A stretch of 64,000 nt of DNA from Pannonibacter carbonis (GTDB lineage Bacteria; Pseudomonadota; Alphaproteobacteria; Rhizobiales; Stappiaceae), in the NCBI RefSeq assembly GCF_003012935.1, contig NZ_PUDR01000019.1:1-64000 (forward strand), read 5' to 3'. The notes beneath the pieces were generated by a model, which made no database searches, was not told the DNA's origin, and worked only from the letters and a program-made list of their open reading frames with translations. A program made the translations under genes and the position numbers. Positions within the stretch are counted from its first letter, which is position 1; every line of letters begins with the position of its first letter. Of the stretch, positions 53,667 through 62,482 are shown in pieces.

Positions 53667-54706
53667 CGCCAGCATTCCGCAAAGCCGCCCCCTGGAGTGC
53701 GGTGCGTCCGGCTTTCCGTAAAGTCTCACTCGCGGCTTTGCTGCTTTCTGCATCAGCACTCGCCGGATGCGCCGGGCACATTCCGCCGCCCGATATCGAC
53801 TATGACAACGCCGCGCCCGCCGTGCAGGCGGCCGACCCGCCCAAGCCCGTGCAAGTCGTCGAACTCCCGAAGCCGCTGCCGCTGCCAAGCCAGTTGAAGG
53901 CCGTCGGCAAGGACGGCAAACCTGTCCCGGAACTCACCGATCCCGCCGCGCGCGTGAACGAGGCCAACGCCGCAGCGCGGATGCAGCCGGTCAGGAATGG
54001 CTTCATCAACGCCATCCAGATCTACCCCTTCGTCGATGGCGCGCTCTATCAAGTCTACACCTCGCCGGGGCAGATCACCGATATCGGCCTTCAACCAGGC
54101 GAGCAGCTCGTCGGCACCGGCCCGGTTGCAGCCGGCGACACTGTTCGCTGGATCATCGGCGACACGGAGAGCGGCACGGGAGCGGCGAAACAGGTCCATA
54201 TCCTCGTCAAGCCGACCCGGCCCGAATTGATGACCAACCTCGTCATCAACACCGACCGGCGCACCTATCACATGGAGCTGCGCTCTACCGAGAAGACCTA
54301 CATGGCCTCGGTGTCCTGGCAATATCCGCAGGACCAGCTCATCGCTTTGCGTCGCCAGAACATCCAAGCCGAAGCGGCGCAGCCCGTCGCGACCGGGGTT
54401 GATCTCGCCCGGGTCAATTTCCGCTACGAGGTGACGGGCGACCGCGCGCCGTGGCGGCCACTGCGCGCATTTGACGACGGCAAACAGGTCTTCATCGAGT
54501 TCCCGCGTGGCATCGGCCAGGGCGAGTTGCCACCGCTGTTCGTCGTCGGCCCGGAGGGCGATACGTCCGAGCTCGTGAATTACCGCGTGCGCGGCAACTA
54601 CATGATCGTCGACCGGCTGTTCGCCGCCGCTGAACTGCGCTTCGGCGCTGCCAAGGATCAGAAGCGCATCCGCATCTCCCGCACCGACGGGAGGCCAGCG
54701 TCGTGA
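53663..54706 (+). CDS. trbG: P-type conjugative transfer protein TrbG (VirB9)
   Basis: 347 aa. A lipobox-like end of the signal peptide (LLLSASALAGCAGHIPPP) suggests a lipoprotein. The C-terminal VirB9/CagX domain has NRRTYHMELRSTEKTYMASV-like sequence, NFRYEVTGDRAPWRPLRAFDDGKQVFIEFP and NYRVRGNYMIVDRLFAAAELR. Outer-membrane core component. No separate trbH is present. Confidence 0.92.
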   Translation: MTPAFRKAAPWSAVRPAFRKVSLAALLLSASALAGCAGHIPPPDIDYDNAAPAVQAADPPKPVQVVELPKPLPLPSQLKAVGKDGKPVPELTDPAARVNEANAAARMQPVRNGFINAIQIYPFVDGALYQVYTSPGQITDIGLQPGEQLVGTGPVAAGDTVRWIIGDTESGTGAAKQVHILVKPTRPELMTNLVINTDRRTYHMELRSTEKTYMASVSWQYPQDQLIALRRQNIQAEAAQPVATGVDLARVNFRYEVTGDRAPWRPLRAFDDGKQVFIEFPRGIGQGELPPLFVVGPEGDTSELVNYRVRGNYMIVDRLFAAAELRFGAAKDQKRIRISRTDGRPAS

Positions 54707-55938
54707 CCAGCAAGATCGATCCCGGAAAGGAGGAAGGGAAAATGCCGGAGGATGACGCTCGGCCGCTGACCGGTGAGCCGGTCGCGCCCATGCGGCTGCG
54801 TCCCGAGCCGCCGCGCGTCACGCGGCTGTCGCGCAAGGTGCTCGCCGGGCTCGGCCTCGCCGCCAGCCTCGGCGTTGGCGGAGCGCTCATCTATGCACTC
54901 CAGACACGGAACGGCGGCAATCAGGGCCAAGAACTCTATTCGACCGACAATCGCACGACGCCGGACGGCCTCGCTGGCCTGCCAAAGGATTATAGCGGCG
55001 TGCCGAAGCTCGGGCCGCCATTGCCGGGCGATCTTGGCCGCCCGATCCTCAATGCGCAGAACGGCGGCCAGCTCGTTCCGACGCCCGGGATTGCCGCGCC
55101 GGCGCCCGTCGGTCCCAGCCAAGAGGAACAGCGCCGCCTGCAGGAGCTGGAAGCCGCAAGGACCGCGCGCCTGTTCGCCTCGACGGAGACGCGGCCAGCG
55201 ACCAGCGGAACAACCGTGCAGCCCGTTACGACCCCGACCCCACAGACCGACCTCACCACCCTCGGCCTCGCGCCGCAGCCGGCGACACCTTCGGCGCAGG
55301 ACCGCCAGCTCGCTTTCCTGAACCAGACGCCCGACAAGCGCACCGTAGCTCCCGATCGCGTCACCGCGCCCGCATCAGCCAATGTGCTTCAGGCGGGCGC
55401 CGTGATTTCCGCCGCGCTCATCACCGGCATACGCTCCGATCTTCCCGGCCAGATCACCGCGCAGGTGACGGAGAACATCTACGACAGCCCGACTGGTAAG
55501 ATCCTGCTCATTCCGCAGGGTACGCGCGTCGTCGGGCAATATGACGCCGGGGTCGGCTTCGGCCAACGCCGCGTGCTGCTCGTCTGGAACCGGCTGATTT
55601 TTCCAAACGGTCGCTCGATCGTGCTGGAGCGTCAGCCCGGCGCCGACGCCGAAGGCTATGCCGGCCTCGAGGATGGCGTCGACTACCATTGGGGCGAGTT
55701 GTTCAAGGCCGCAGCACTCTCGACGCTGCTCAGCGTCGGCGCCGAGGCGGGGACCAGCCAGAACGAAAACAGTCTGGTCCAGGCGCTCCGTCAGGGCGCC
55801 TCGAACAGCGTCAGCCAGACCGGCCAGCAGATCGTGCAGCGTCAGCTCAATATCGCGCCCACGCTCACCATTCGACCCGGCTTTCCGGTTCGTGTCATCG
55901 TCACGCGCGATCTCGTGCTCGAACCCTACGGAGGCTAA
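54703..55938 (+). CDS. trbI: conjugal transfer protein TrbI (VirB10)
   Basis: 411 aa from GTG at 54703 (GTGA overlap with trbG); ATG at 54742 behind aaaggagg is an equally good or better start (398 aa). One membrane helix (VLAGLGLAASLGVGGALIYAL), Pro-rich linker, then the VirB10/TrbI domain (VLQAGAVISAALITGIRSDLPG, LLIPQGTRVVGQYDAGVGFGQ, VDYHWGELFKAAALSTLLSV). Spans both membranes. Confidence 0.93.
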   Translation: MTSKIDPGKEEGKMPEDDARPLTGEPVAPMRLRPEPPRVTRLSRKVLAGLGLAASLGVGGALIYALQTRNGGNQGQELYSTDNRTTPDGLAGLPKDYSGVPKLGPPLPGDLGRPILNAQNGGQLVPTPGIAAPAPVGPSQEEQRRLQELEAARTARLFASTETRPATSGTTVQPVTTPTPQTDLTTLGLAPQPATPSAQDRQLAFLNQTPDKRTVAPDRVTAPASANVLQAGAVISAALITGIRSDLPGQITAQVTENIYDSPTGKILLIPQGTRVVGQYDAGVGFGQRRVLLVWNRLIFPNGRSIVLERQPGADAEGYAGLEDGVDYHWGELFKAAALSTLLSVGAEAGTSQNENSLVQALRQGASNSVSQTGQQIVQRQLNIAPTLTIRPGFPVRVIVTRDLVLEPYGG

Positions 55939-55939
55939 T

Positions 55940-56155
55940 GTGCCGAAACTGAAACTCGGTCCGATAGCCAACGACAAACCGGTCAAAGTGACGGTGGAGC
56001 TGCCTGCCAGCCTGCACCGCGACCTCATCGCCTATGCTGAAATTCTCAACCGCGATGCTGGTCAAGGACAGGCTGATCCGATCCGCCTGATCGTGCCCAT
56101 GCTTGAGCGCTTCATCGCGACAGATCGCGGATTTGCGAAGTTGCGGCGGATCTGA
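55940..56155 (+). CDS. DUF2274 family protein
   Basis: 71 aa from GTG at 55940 behind ggagg. MPKLKLGPI start, then KPVKVTVELPASLHRDLIAYAEIL: ribbon-helix-helix-like, as expected of DUF2274. Regularly the last gene after trbI in this ICE type. Its end overlaps the convergent LysR gene by 44 bp. Confidence 0.87.
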   Translation: MPKLKLGPIANDKPVKVTVELPASLHRDLIAYAEILNRDAGQGQADPIRLIVPMLERFIATDRGFAKLRRI

Positions 56156-57077
56156 GCCTCGGCGCGCTACCACTTCTGATCTCGGGTGTTTCCTTTGGAT
56201 TTGCCATAGAGCGCGCGAGAGCAAGCAGATTTCGAAATGCCGGATTATCATTATCCCGCAACCAAACCGCTGAGAATGGCAGGGTTTCCCCAGCAATGGG
56301 TCGAAAAACGACACCGGGAAACTGTGCTGCCGTCGTCGCCTCACTCGTAATCGTCAGTCCGCGTCCCAACGCCACTAAGTGCATCAGATTATCTCTGCCC
56401 ACAGCTTGTTGATCAATTTCTGGGTGATGGCCCAGATCTGCGAGCCGCTTCATCAGATAGTCATGGATCTCTTGGCCTGGAGCGCTTTCGCTGACGATGA
56501 AGGACTCACCTTCTATATCTTTGAATGTGATTTGCGGGGCATTAGCAAACTGGTGGCTAGACGGCAGCACGGCATAGACCCGCTCAGACCAAAGATGCAG
56601 GCTATCACAACCCTCCCACTTGGCTGTTCCGGTGACGAAGGCGACATCGAGCCGGCGCCGACGGATTGCGGCCGCATGCTCGGCAGGATTGCCGTCTGTA
56701 AATGTCAGTTTGACGGTTCCGTAGCGCTTACCAAAGGAGAGAATCAGATCGGATAGAAATCCGGATGCCAGTGATGAGAATATCCCAATTTTAACGTGTC
56801 CGTCTTCCCCGCGACCGATCGCGCCAACCTCAGTCCTAGCCAGGCCAATCTCCACTAGAGCCTTTCGCCCACGCTGCACAAACTGCATTCCGGCGCGGGT
56901 CAATCTTACTCCGCAGGAAGAACGAACAAAGATCGTTGTACCTAGCCGTTCCTCCAACTCGCGGATTCGGCGGCTGATCGCTGATTCCTGCACGCCCAGC
57001 GCCAGCGCAGCCCGGCGAAAGCTACCATAATCCGCCGCCGCAATTACAAAGTGGATGTGACGGATCTGCACGGGCAT
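56112..57077 (-). CDS. LysR-family transcriptional regulator
   Basis: 321 aa. N-terminal winged helix (FVIAAADYGSFRRAALALGVQESAISRRIRELEERLG), then the periplasmic-binding-like effector domain (VKIGIFSSLASGFLSDLIL, VAFVTGTAKWEGCDSLHLW). Common at the end of the trb region in sphingomonad and related ICEs. Convergent with and overlapping DUF2274. Target genes unknown. Confidence 0.9.
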   Translation of the reverse strand: MPVQIRHIHFVIAAADYGSFRRAALALGVQESAISRRIRELEERLGTTIFVRSSCGVRLTRAGMQFVQRGRKALVEIGLARTEVGAIGRGEDGHVKIGIFSSLASGFLSDLILSFGKRYGTVKLTFTDGNPAEHAAAIRRRRLDVAFVTGTAKWEGCDSLHLWSERVYAVLPSSHQFANAPQITFKDIEGESFIVSESAPGQEIHDYLMKRLADLGHHPEIDQQAVGRDNLMHLVALGRGLTITSEATTAAQFPGVVFRPIAGETLPFSAVWLRDNDNPAFRNLLALARSMANPKETPEIRSGSAPRLRSAATSQIRDLSR

Positions 57078-57231
57078 GGCGGCAGTTTCAAAAATAAGAA
57101 TTGACGATAAACATCGAAGTACGAATATTCAGCCCTGTCGCGTCGATCGAACATCACAGAGATCCAAGTCCGAAATCACACGTTTAACCGAAAGGTACAT
57201 GAGTTTTCCTATATGTTGTTGCGGCGGAATC

Positions 57232-58077
57232 CTATTTCTGGAGGCTGGAATTCGAAGATTTCGCGTCCACTAAGGACATTACGAGCTCGCCCACATGGCT
57301 GGTGAAATGGGGGGTCGAGCGCATGAGTGCCGCGGAGGTGCGCTCACGCTCGATCACCTCGATGCGGCCGCGGATTTCGGCAACGCTGGGTATATCGCCC
57401 AAGCTCGCCGATAGATTCGGCTGTCCTTTCACAACCCTGCCGATCTTCAGCGCCTGACCGACCCGTCGCTCGCATCGGCATGCCGCGAGTTCCGACACCA
57501 GCCCGCAACGGCTCTGAACGAACGCGGTCACCGCACCACGCGCCCGGCGCAACCGCTGCCGATATGCCGCGGGATCGATATCCAGAACTTCGGCCGCCTC
57601 GGTATCGGTGACTTCGAAGATGTCGCCGAGGATGTAGGCGATCCTGAGCTCTCGCGACAGGCAGGTCAGCATGGCCAGCGTGCAGCCGATCCTCACCTCA
57701 TCGATGGCGAGTTTTTCCTCGACTTCGTTCAAGCCACGTTCGGCGAGCGGCGACAGTCCGGTTTCCAGATCGGTTGCGAACCCCTGAAACGTCAGCCGCA
57801 TCGCCTCGATCGCGCCGCGCTTCCTCTCATGGAGTAGATGCCGGCACGCGACGCGCAACGCCCAGCCGCCGGCCGCCTCCGCTTCGCGCACTGAACCAAG
57901 GTTAGTGACGATTTTGACCAGGATTTCCTGCGTCGCGTCCTCGGCATCGGCGCGGTTGGCAAGCATCCGCATCGCCAGATTATAGACCGGGCGTTCAGCC
58001 GCACGAACGACCGCCTCAAGGGCGGCGCGGTTTCCCTCCCGCGCCGCCACGACCTGTTGGGCGTCAAGCCTGATCAT
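57232..58077 (-). CDS. ECF-family RNA polymerase sigma factor with Cys-containing C-terminal extension
   Basis: 281 aa. Sigma region 2 (VYNLAMRMLANRADAEDATQEILVKIVTNL) and region 4 (LSRELRIAYILGDIFEVTDTEAAEVLDIDPAAYRQRLRRAR) are clear. An extra ~100 residues follow, with RCGLVSELAACRCERRV that could bind a metal. No anti-sigma gene is adjacent, so the extension may be the control. Overlaps the SRPBCC gene by 4 bp (ATGA), downstream in the same operon. Confidence 0.85.
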   Translation of the reverse strand: MIRLDAQQVVAAREGNRAALEAVVRAAERPVYNLAMRMLANRADAEDATQEILVKIVTNLGSVREAEAAGGWALRVACRHLLHERKRGAIEAMRLTFQGFATDLETGLSPLAERGLNEVEEKLAIDEVRIGCTLAMLTCLSRELRIAYILGDIFEVTDTEAAEVLDIDPAAYRQRLRRARGAVTAFVQSRCGLVSELAACRCERRVGQALKIGRVVKGQPNLSASLGDIPSVAEIRGRIEVIERERTSAALMRSTPHFTSHVGELVMSLVDAKSSNSSLQK

Positions 58078-58475
58078 GCTTCGAGAAGCCGCTTCAACGC
58101 CTTCAACTCCTTGGCCAGCGTCTCCATCTGCGCGCCCAGCGCACCTTCAAGCATTTCGAGTGGAACCGGCGGCGCCATGAGCACAAAGCTATAGACCGCC
58201 CGATCGGCTCCATCCGGGGTAACGCGCGAATAGGCCATGCCGACGGCGCCATCGGGAAAGCTCATCTTCCAGTCGATGGTGCCGTGACCGTCATGGGTGA
58301 TGGTCTGCAACGAGATCGGCACGGCGCCATTGGGGGTCACCAGTTCGGCCGAACTGGAATTGGCGCTCTTGAAGGCATTGGTCCACTTCGGGAGGTTGGA
58401 AGGCTCGGCGACGAAGGTGAATACGGCGCCGGCCGGCTTGTTGATCCCGATGCTTTGCACGTCGAAGGTCTTCAT
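58074..58475 (-). CDS. SRPBCC family protein
   Basis: 133 aa from ATG at 58473-58475, behind aaggag. START-like fold pattern: KTFDVQSIGINKPAGAVFTFVAEPSNLPKW, TIDWKMSFPDGAVGMAYSRV and a long C-terminal helix. Binds a hydrophobic ligand; substrate unknown. First gene of an operon with the ECF sigma factor. Confidence 0.8.
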   Translation of the reverse strand: MKTFDVQSIGINKPAGAVFTFVAEPSNLPKWTNAFKSANSSSAELVTPNGAVPISLQTITHDGHGTIDWKMSFPDGAVGMAYSRVTPDGADRAVYSFVLMAPPVPLEMLEGALGAQMETLAKELKALKRLLEA

Positions 58476-58647
58476 AAAGCTTAACTCCTTGCTGTTGCGG
58501 CACCGGCACATCCGGGCCGTATTGATAAGGAGTGAAACGGAGCGGTGGCTGTGACTCAGGAAAGGCAAAAAAGTTCGGACGAAAGCGGTTCGAGTGAAGT
58601 GGTGCGCTTCGCGCGCGTTTAAAAATCCTGCACGCGAAGCGCGGGTT

Positions 58648-59202
58648 TCAAACCGCCGGAGGCGCCCAGGCCATCGGCTTCATCGGCGCGTCGACTTCGG
58701 TGTGGGCAAGAGCGTTCGTGAAGTTCGAAAGCACCTTGGTCGAAAGACAGACGAGAACGTCAAGCGCCTGTGCCTTGGTATAACCGGCTGCCAGGAACGC
58801 GTTCAGCGCCTCGTCGCCCACGTGACCGCGCTCCTCGAGCAATTTGCGGGCAAAAACGCGCAACGCTTCGAGCTTTGTATCGGCGAGGGGCTTGCCCTCA
58901 CGCAGTGCGGTGATGATGTCCTGCGGCGCCTTCAGCATCGTCATGATCATCGAATGGCCTGCCATGCAGTAATGGCAGCGATTGTGATAATTCGACGTCA
59001 TCATGACGATCTGAACCTCAACGGGAGTGAGGCTCGTCTTCTCGGTCGCCAGCTTGTAAAGCGTCGAATAAGCCTCATGCGCGGCGGGTGATTCAGCCAG
59101 GATTTTGTGCAAATTCGGCACGAAACCAAACATGGCCTGCGCGCCATCGATGAAGGGAATGGACGCGGTCGGCGCCGTATTCTTGTCGTGATACGTAAAC
59201 AT
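58648..59202 (-). CDS. carboxymuconolactone decarboxylase / AhpD-like protein
   Basis: 184 aa from ATG at 59200-59202. Redox motif CHYCMAGH (Cys76, Cys79, His83) with the AhpD-type helices (VQIVMMTSNYHNRCHYC). Probably a peroxidase-linked or general stress protein. Located 29 bp after the DUF1330 gene, on the same strand, so likely in one operon controlled by the TetR gene. Confidence 0.86.
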   Translation of the reverse strand: MFTYHDKNTAPTASIPFIDGAQAMFGFVPNLHKILAESPAAHEAYSTLYKLATEKTSLTPVEVQIVMMTSNYHNRCHYCMAGHSMIMTMLKAPQDIITALREGKPLADTKLEALRVFARKLLEERGHVGDEALNAFLAAGYTKAQALDVLVCLSTKVLSNFTNALAHTEVDAPMKPMAWAPPAV

Positions 59203-59231
59203 GTGTTGCCCTTTCTTGGGGGGATTTGAAA

Positions 59232-59522
59232 TCACGCGGGAACGACGTAGCTGGTGATGGTCATGTCGGCGGCCTGGCTGCGCAAAGGAATGAGCGCCTG
59301 ATAGGCTTCAGACGCATGCCAGGCGTTGAGCGCGTCGATGTCGGGAAATTCGATGATGCCGGCCGTCTGATGCGTCAGCGTTCCGGCCAGGGCCGCAACG
59401 GCTTTGCCGCGCAACAGCGCCTTGCCGCCGAAGGGCGCCAGCGTGGGGCCGACGCTTTGAACATAGGTTTGGTAGGATTCTGGGTCCTTGACTGTGGTTG
59501 TGACGATAAAAAATGCTGCCAC
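59232..59522 (-). CDS. DUF1330 family protein
   Basis: 96 aa from GTG at 59520-59522, with aagga 8 bp upstream. AAFFIVTTTVKDPESYQTYV, FGGKALLRG, and IIEFPDIDALNAWHASEAYQ are typical of the dimeric alpha-beta barrel DUF1330. Function unknown. Divergent from the TetR gene. Confidence 0.85.
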   Translation of the reverse strand: MAAFFIVTTTVKDPESYQTYVQSVGPTLAPFGGKALLRGKAVAALAGTLTHQTAGIIEFPDIDALNAWHASEAYQALIPLRSQAADMTITSYVVPA

Positions 59523-59613
59523 TTTCGGGGTCCTTTCTGCACGAACGACATGAAGCGCCAACGATGCCGCCCCTCGACAGAGGGGGACAGATGCGTTATG
59601 TACATAGCTGTAT

Positions 59614-59631
59614 AAAACGGCCAGTCGTTTT
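59614..59631. promoter_or_regulatory. candidate TetR operator
   Basis: aaaacg (59614-59619), gccagt, cgtttt (59626-59631): perfect 6-bp arms in the 131-bp gap between the divergent DUF1330 and TetR genes. Likely bound by the TetR product. Confidence 0.55.
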
Positions 59632-59653
59632 TGTCCATAGGTGAACAAAATAA

Positions 59654-60274
59654 ATGTCGAAGTCCGGACGGCCCTCGCAATTTGACCGTGACGCCGCACT
59701 CGATGCGGCGCTTATGGCGTTTTGGCGCGAGGGCTATCAGGCGAACTCGGTCAAGGCGCTCTCGGAGCGATTGGGGATCACCCGCTCAAGCTTTTACAAT
59801 GCCTTCGAGAGCCGCGAGGCCATGTTCATGGAGGCGTTTGAACGCTATCTGGAACGTTCGCCTGACCGGGCACTGGCGGCGGTGCCGCCTGAAGGAAGCA
59901 TCTGCGCGCTGATAACCGCGACGTTCAGGACCGTCTGTGAGAGCCTCGCCATGGATGTCGATGCGAAGGGCTGTCTGGCCGTCAACAGCGTTGGCGCGCT
60001 GTGCAACGTGGATGCCGAATTGGGCCCTGAGGTGGCTGCCCATATGGTCGCGCGGCTCGGGCGGCTTGAGGCATTGCTGGGCGCGGCCGTCGCGCGCGGA
60101 GAGCTTCCCCGTGACACCGACATTGCCGCGACCGCGCTTTCGCTGAAAACCTTTCTCGTCGGTTTGAACGTCATGGCGAAAGTGGTGCCCGATCGTGGCG
60201 CCTTGTGGCCGGCGGCACGCGCGGTGCTGGCTTCTTTCGGGATATTGCGCGAGCCCGTGACACAGGAAGCTTGA
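59654..60274 (+). CDS. TetR/AcrR-family transcriptional regulator
   Basis: 206 aa. TetR DNA-binding helices (AALDAALMAFWREGYQANSVKALSERLGITRSSFYNAFESREAMF), then a TetR_C-like ligand domain with CLAVNSV. Divergent from DUF1330-AhpD, which it probably represses. Confidence 0.9.
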   Translation: MSKSGRPSQFDRDAALDAALMAFWREGYQANSVKALSERLGITRSSFYNAFESREAMFMEAFERYLERSPDRALAAVPPEGSICALITATFRTVCESLAMDVDAKGCLAVNSVGALCNVDAELGPEVAAHMVARLGRLEALLGAAVARGELPRDTDIAATALSLKTFLVGLNVMAKVVPDRGALWPAARAVLASFGILREPVTQEA

Positions 60275-60366
60275 AGATCGCGGAGATTGCCGTCAGCGTC
60301 GCGATGTCAGATCGCGGCGCCTGGTACATCGTCATTTGATTCGGCCACTCCCGATCAGTGCGGTCT

Positions 60367-61140
60367 TTAGGTCATTTTGCCGTCATGGCGGAGGAACGTC
60401 TCGACAATACCGAAGAATTCCGGCGGCGCTTCAAGCATCGGATAATGGCCGGAATGCTCGATGATCCGCAGCCGCGCGTTCGGAAGTTGCTTAAGATAGG
60501 TCCCCTTGAGGAATTCAGGGCCAAGTGCTTTGTCCGTAGCACCGCCGACGACGAGGATTGGCGCATCGATCTTGCCTACATCTGCGGAAAAATCGGTCGT
60601 CGTCCAGGTGCGGAGGTAGCCGAGAAAAGCTTCGCGCGAGATCGCTCCGCGCGCGGCGGCGGTCAATCCTTCGAGAAAGGACGATGAATAGCGCTCACCC
60701 GTCAGCGTATTGAAGATGGCCGTAAGCGCGCTGTCATCGTCTGCCGCGCTTTCGAAGAACGTCCGCGTGCCATCATCGACAGGAAAGCCGGAAGCCGGCA
60801 CCGGCGTCGCAGCAACCGCCGAAGTAATACGCCCCGGTGATTGCAACATCATTTGCTGGATGACCATGCCGCCCATGGAATGGCCGACAACCTGAAAAGC
60901 CCGCCATCCCAGTTGATCGCACAGTTCAAGGGCGTCCCTGGCGACCTCGTCGGCGCCATAGGTGCCAGTGACAGCGCGATTGAGGCCATAGCCCCGGAAA
61001 TCCATTTGTGCGATCGTGAATTCCGTCTGGGAAAAGCACGGAACAATCGTGTCGAAGACGTGGTGATCACTCAGCCATCCATGCAGAAAAAGGACTCTAC
61101 GTGGTCCATAACCGGAAACGTTCGCTTTCAGGGTCATCAT
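60367..61140 (-). CDS. alpha/beta hydrolase
   Basis: 257 aa, ATG at 61138-61140 behind gaggagg. Oxyanion HGW (20-22), nucleophile elbow GHSMGG (Ser88), acid in the PILVVGGATDKALG region, and His232 in HSGHYPMLEAP. Esterase or C-C hydrolase type; substrate unknown. Same strand and near the enolase-superfamily gene, so likely the same catabolic unit. Confidence 0.88.
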   Translation of the reverse strand: MMTLKANVSGYGPRRVLFLHGWLSDHHVFDTIVPCFSQTEFTIAQMDFRGYGLNRAVTGTYGADEVARDALELCDQLGWRAFQVVGHSMGGMVIQQMMLQSPGRITSAVAATPVPASGFPVDDGTRTFFESAADDDSALTAIFNTLTGERYSSSFLEGLTAAARGAISREAFLGYLRTWTTTDFSADVGKIDAPILVVGGATDKALGPEFLKGTYLKQLPNARLRIIEHSGHYPMLEAPPEFFGIVETFLRHDGKMT

Positions 61141-61211
61141 ATCCTCCTCGATATTTTCTTTATTGCGGTCGCCACGGCTGATGTGTCCGACCGCGGCCTG
61201 GGGGTGGAAGC

Positions 61212-62285
61212 TCAGGCAGCGAGCATGTTCCGACGCGCCGTCTGGGAGAGCGACAGGCCGTGCCCCGGTGCCGCGCCTGCTGTCAGCATTCCGTTGGAAT
61301 CGACCTCGGGGACGCCGTCGAGAAGCGGTTCGAGGAGCGGGAAATCCTCAAGCCAAGTGACGTTCGGCGCCGCAGCCGCGACATGAGCAAAGAGACCCGG
61401 CAGGAAATGCGGCATGACCTCAACCCCGAAGGCTTCCGCCAAGCGGGACAGGCGCAAGGTTTCGGTCAGCCCGCCCATCATAGCGAGGTCGGGCTGAATG
61501 ACGGCGCTTAATCCGTCCTTCAAATACGGAAATACCGCCTCGCAACCCTGCAAGTGTTCTCCAGTCGCAATCGCTCCTGGGTGCGCCTTGGCGAGAGTTC
61601 GGTACCCTTCGAGGTCGTGCGCTGGAAGCGGTTCCTCGACAAAGAGCCCGCCATTGGCAAGAACAGCGGCAATCAGTGTGCGCGCGGTGGTCAGGTTTCC
61701 CTTTTCATTCATGTCGACCATCAGCCATTGATCTGGTCCCATGTGTGATCGGGTAGCGTCGATCAATGTGATGTCCTCGGGTCGACCGGACAGTCTAAGC
61801 TTCACCGCTTTGAACCCTTGTTCGCGATGGCGCAGAACTTGATCGGCGATTGCATCTTCCCCTTGGTTCGGTCGATAGCCGCCGCTGCCGTATGCTGGCA
61901 CGGGCCTCAATGCGCCACCCATCGCGACGCCAAGTGGAACGCCCAGGCGTTTGGCGTGCAAGTCCCAAAGCGCTACATCAAGCGCCGCAAGCCCTATATA
62001 ATTGGGACCACGCCCTGTCCTGTTGCAGGCTATTTTCACGCGTCGCCAGGTCACTTCCGGATGTTCAACCGGCGAATTCAAAACAATCTCACGACCGATT
62101 TGGTCGAGCGCTTTGACAGCGGCAGCACCTCGCCCCCCGATCGCGTAGGAAAAGCCGAAGCCTTCGACACCATCGTCGGCAATGAGATCGCAGACGATGA
62201 CATCGACTTCCCCGACTCCAGAACCGCCAGTCGCGCTGGGCAATTTATATGTCATCAAACCTGACGAAAGGCGTCGAACTTTCAT
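61212..62285 (-). CDS. mandelate racemase/muconate lactonizing enzyme (enolase superfamily)
   Basis: 357 aa from ATG at 62283-62285. Barrel motifs: KAVKLRL, metal ligands in WLMVDMNEKG (Asp), LFVEEPL (Glu) and AIATGEHLQG (Glu), and the catalytic-side MPHFLPG. Acts on a carboxylate substrate, probably a sugar-acid-like dehydration; specificity cannot be read here. Divergent from an AraC regulator. Confidence 0.87.
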   Translation of the reverse strand: MKVRRLSSGLMTYKLPSATGGSGVGEVDVIVCDLIADDGVEGFGFSYAIGGRGAAAVKALDQIGREIVLNSPVEHPEVTWRRVKIACNRTGRGPNYIGLAALDVALWDLHAKRLGVPLGVAMGGALRPVPAYGSGGYRPNQGEDAIADQVLRHREQGFKAVKLRLSGRPEDITLIDATRSHMGPDQWLMVDMNEKGNLTTARTLIAAVLANGGLFVEEPLPAHDLEGYRTLAKAHPGAIATGEHLQGCEAVFPYLKDGLSAVIQPDLAMMGGLTETLRLSRLAEAFGVEVMPHFLPGLFAHVAAAAPNVTWLEDFPLLEPLLDGVPEVDSNGMLTAGAAPGHGLSLSQTARRNMLAA

Positions 62286-62482
62286 AGACAAATCCCGGAC
62301 AGAGCGCTGCTGAGCCCATGAGGGCGAGCTACGAATAATTGCGGACGGTTGCCGGGTTCGTTTCGCCCAATGGAGCCGTTTGCTCGCCCGAAACGATCAT
62401 CCGTGTTTCGATACCGGTCTGCCGCGGGGAAATCGTTATACTGGTCTCCGAAATGTGGAGTTCATCTGTTAAAGGAAGTGTC

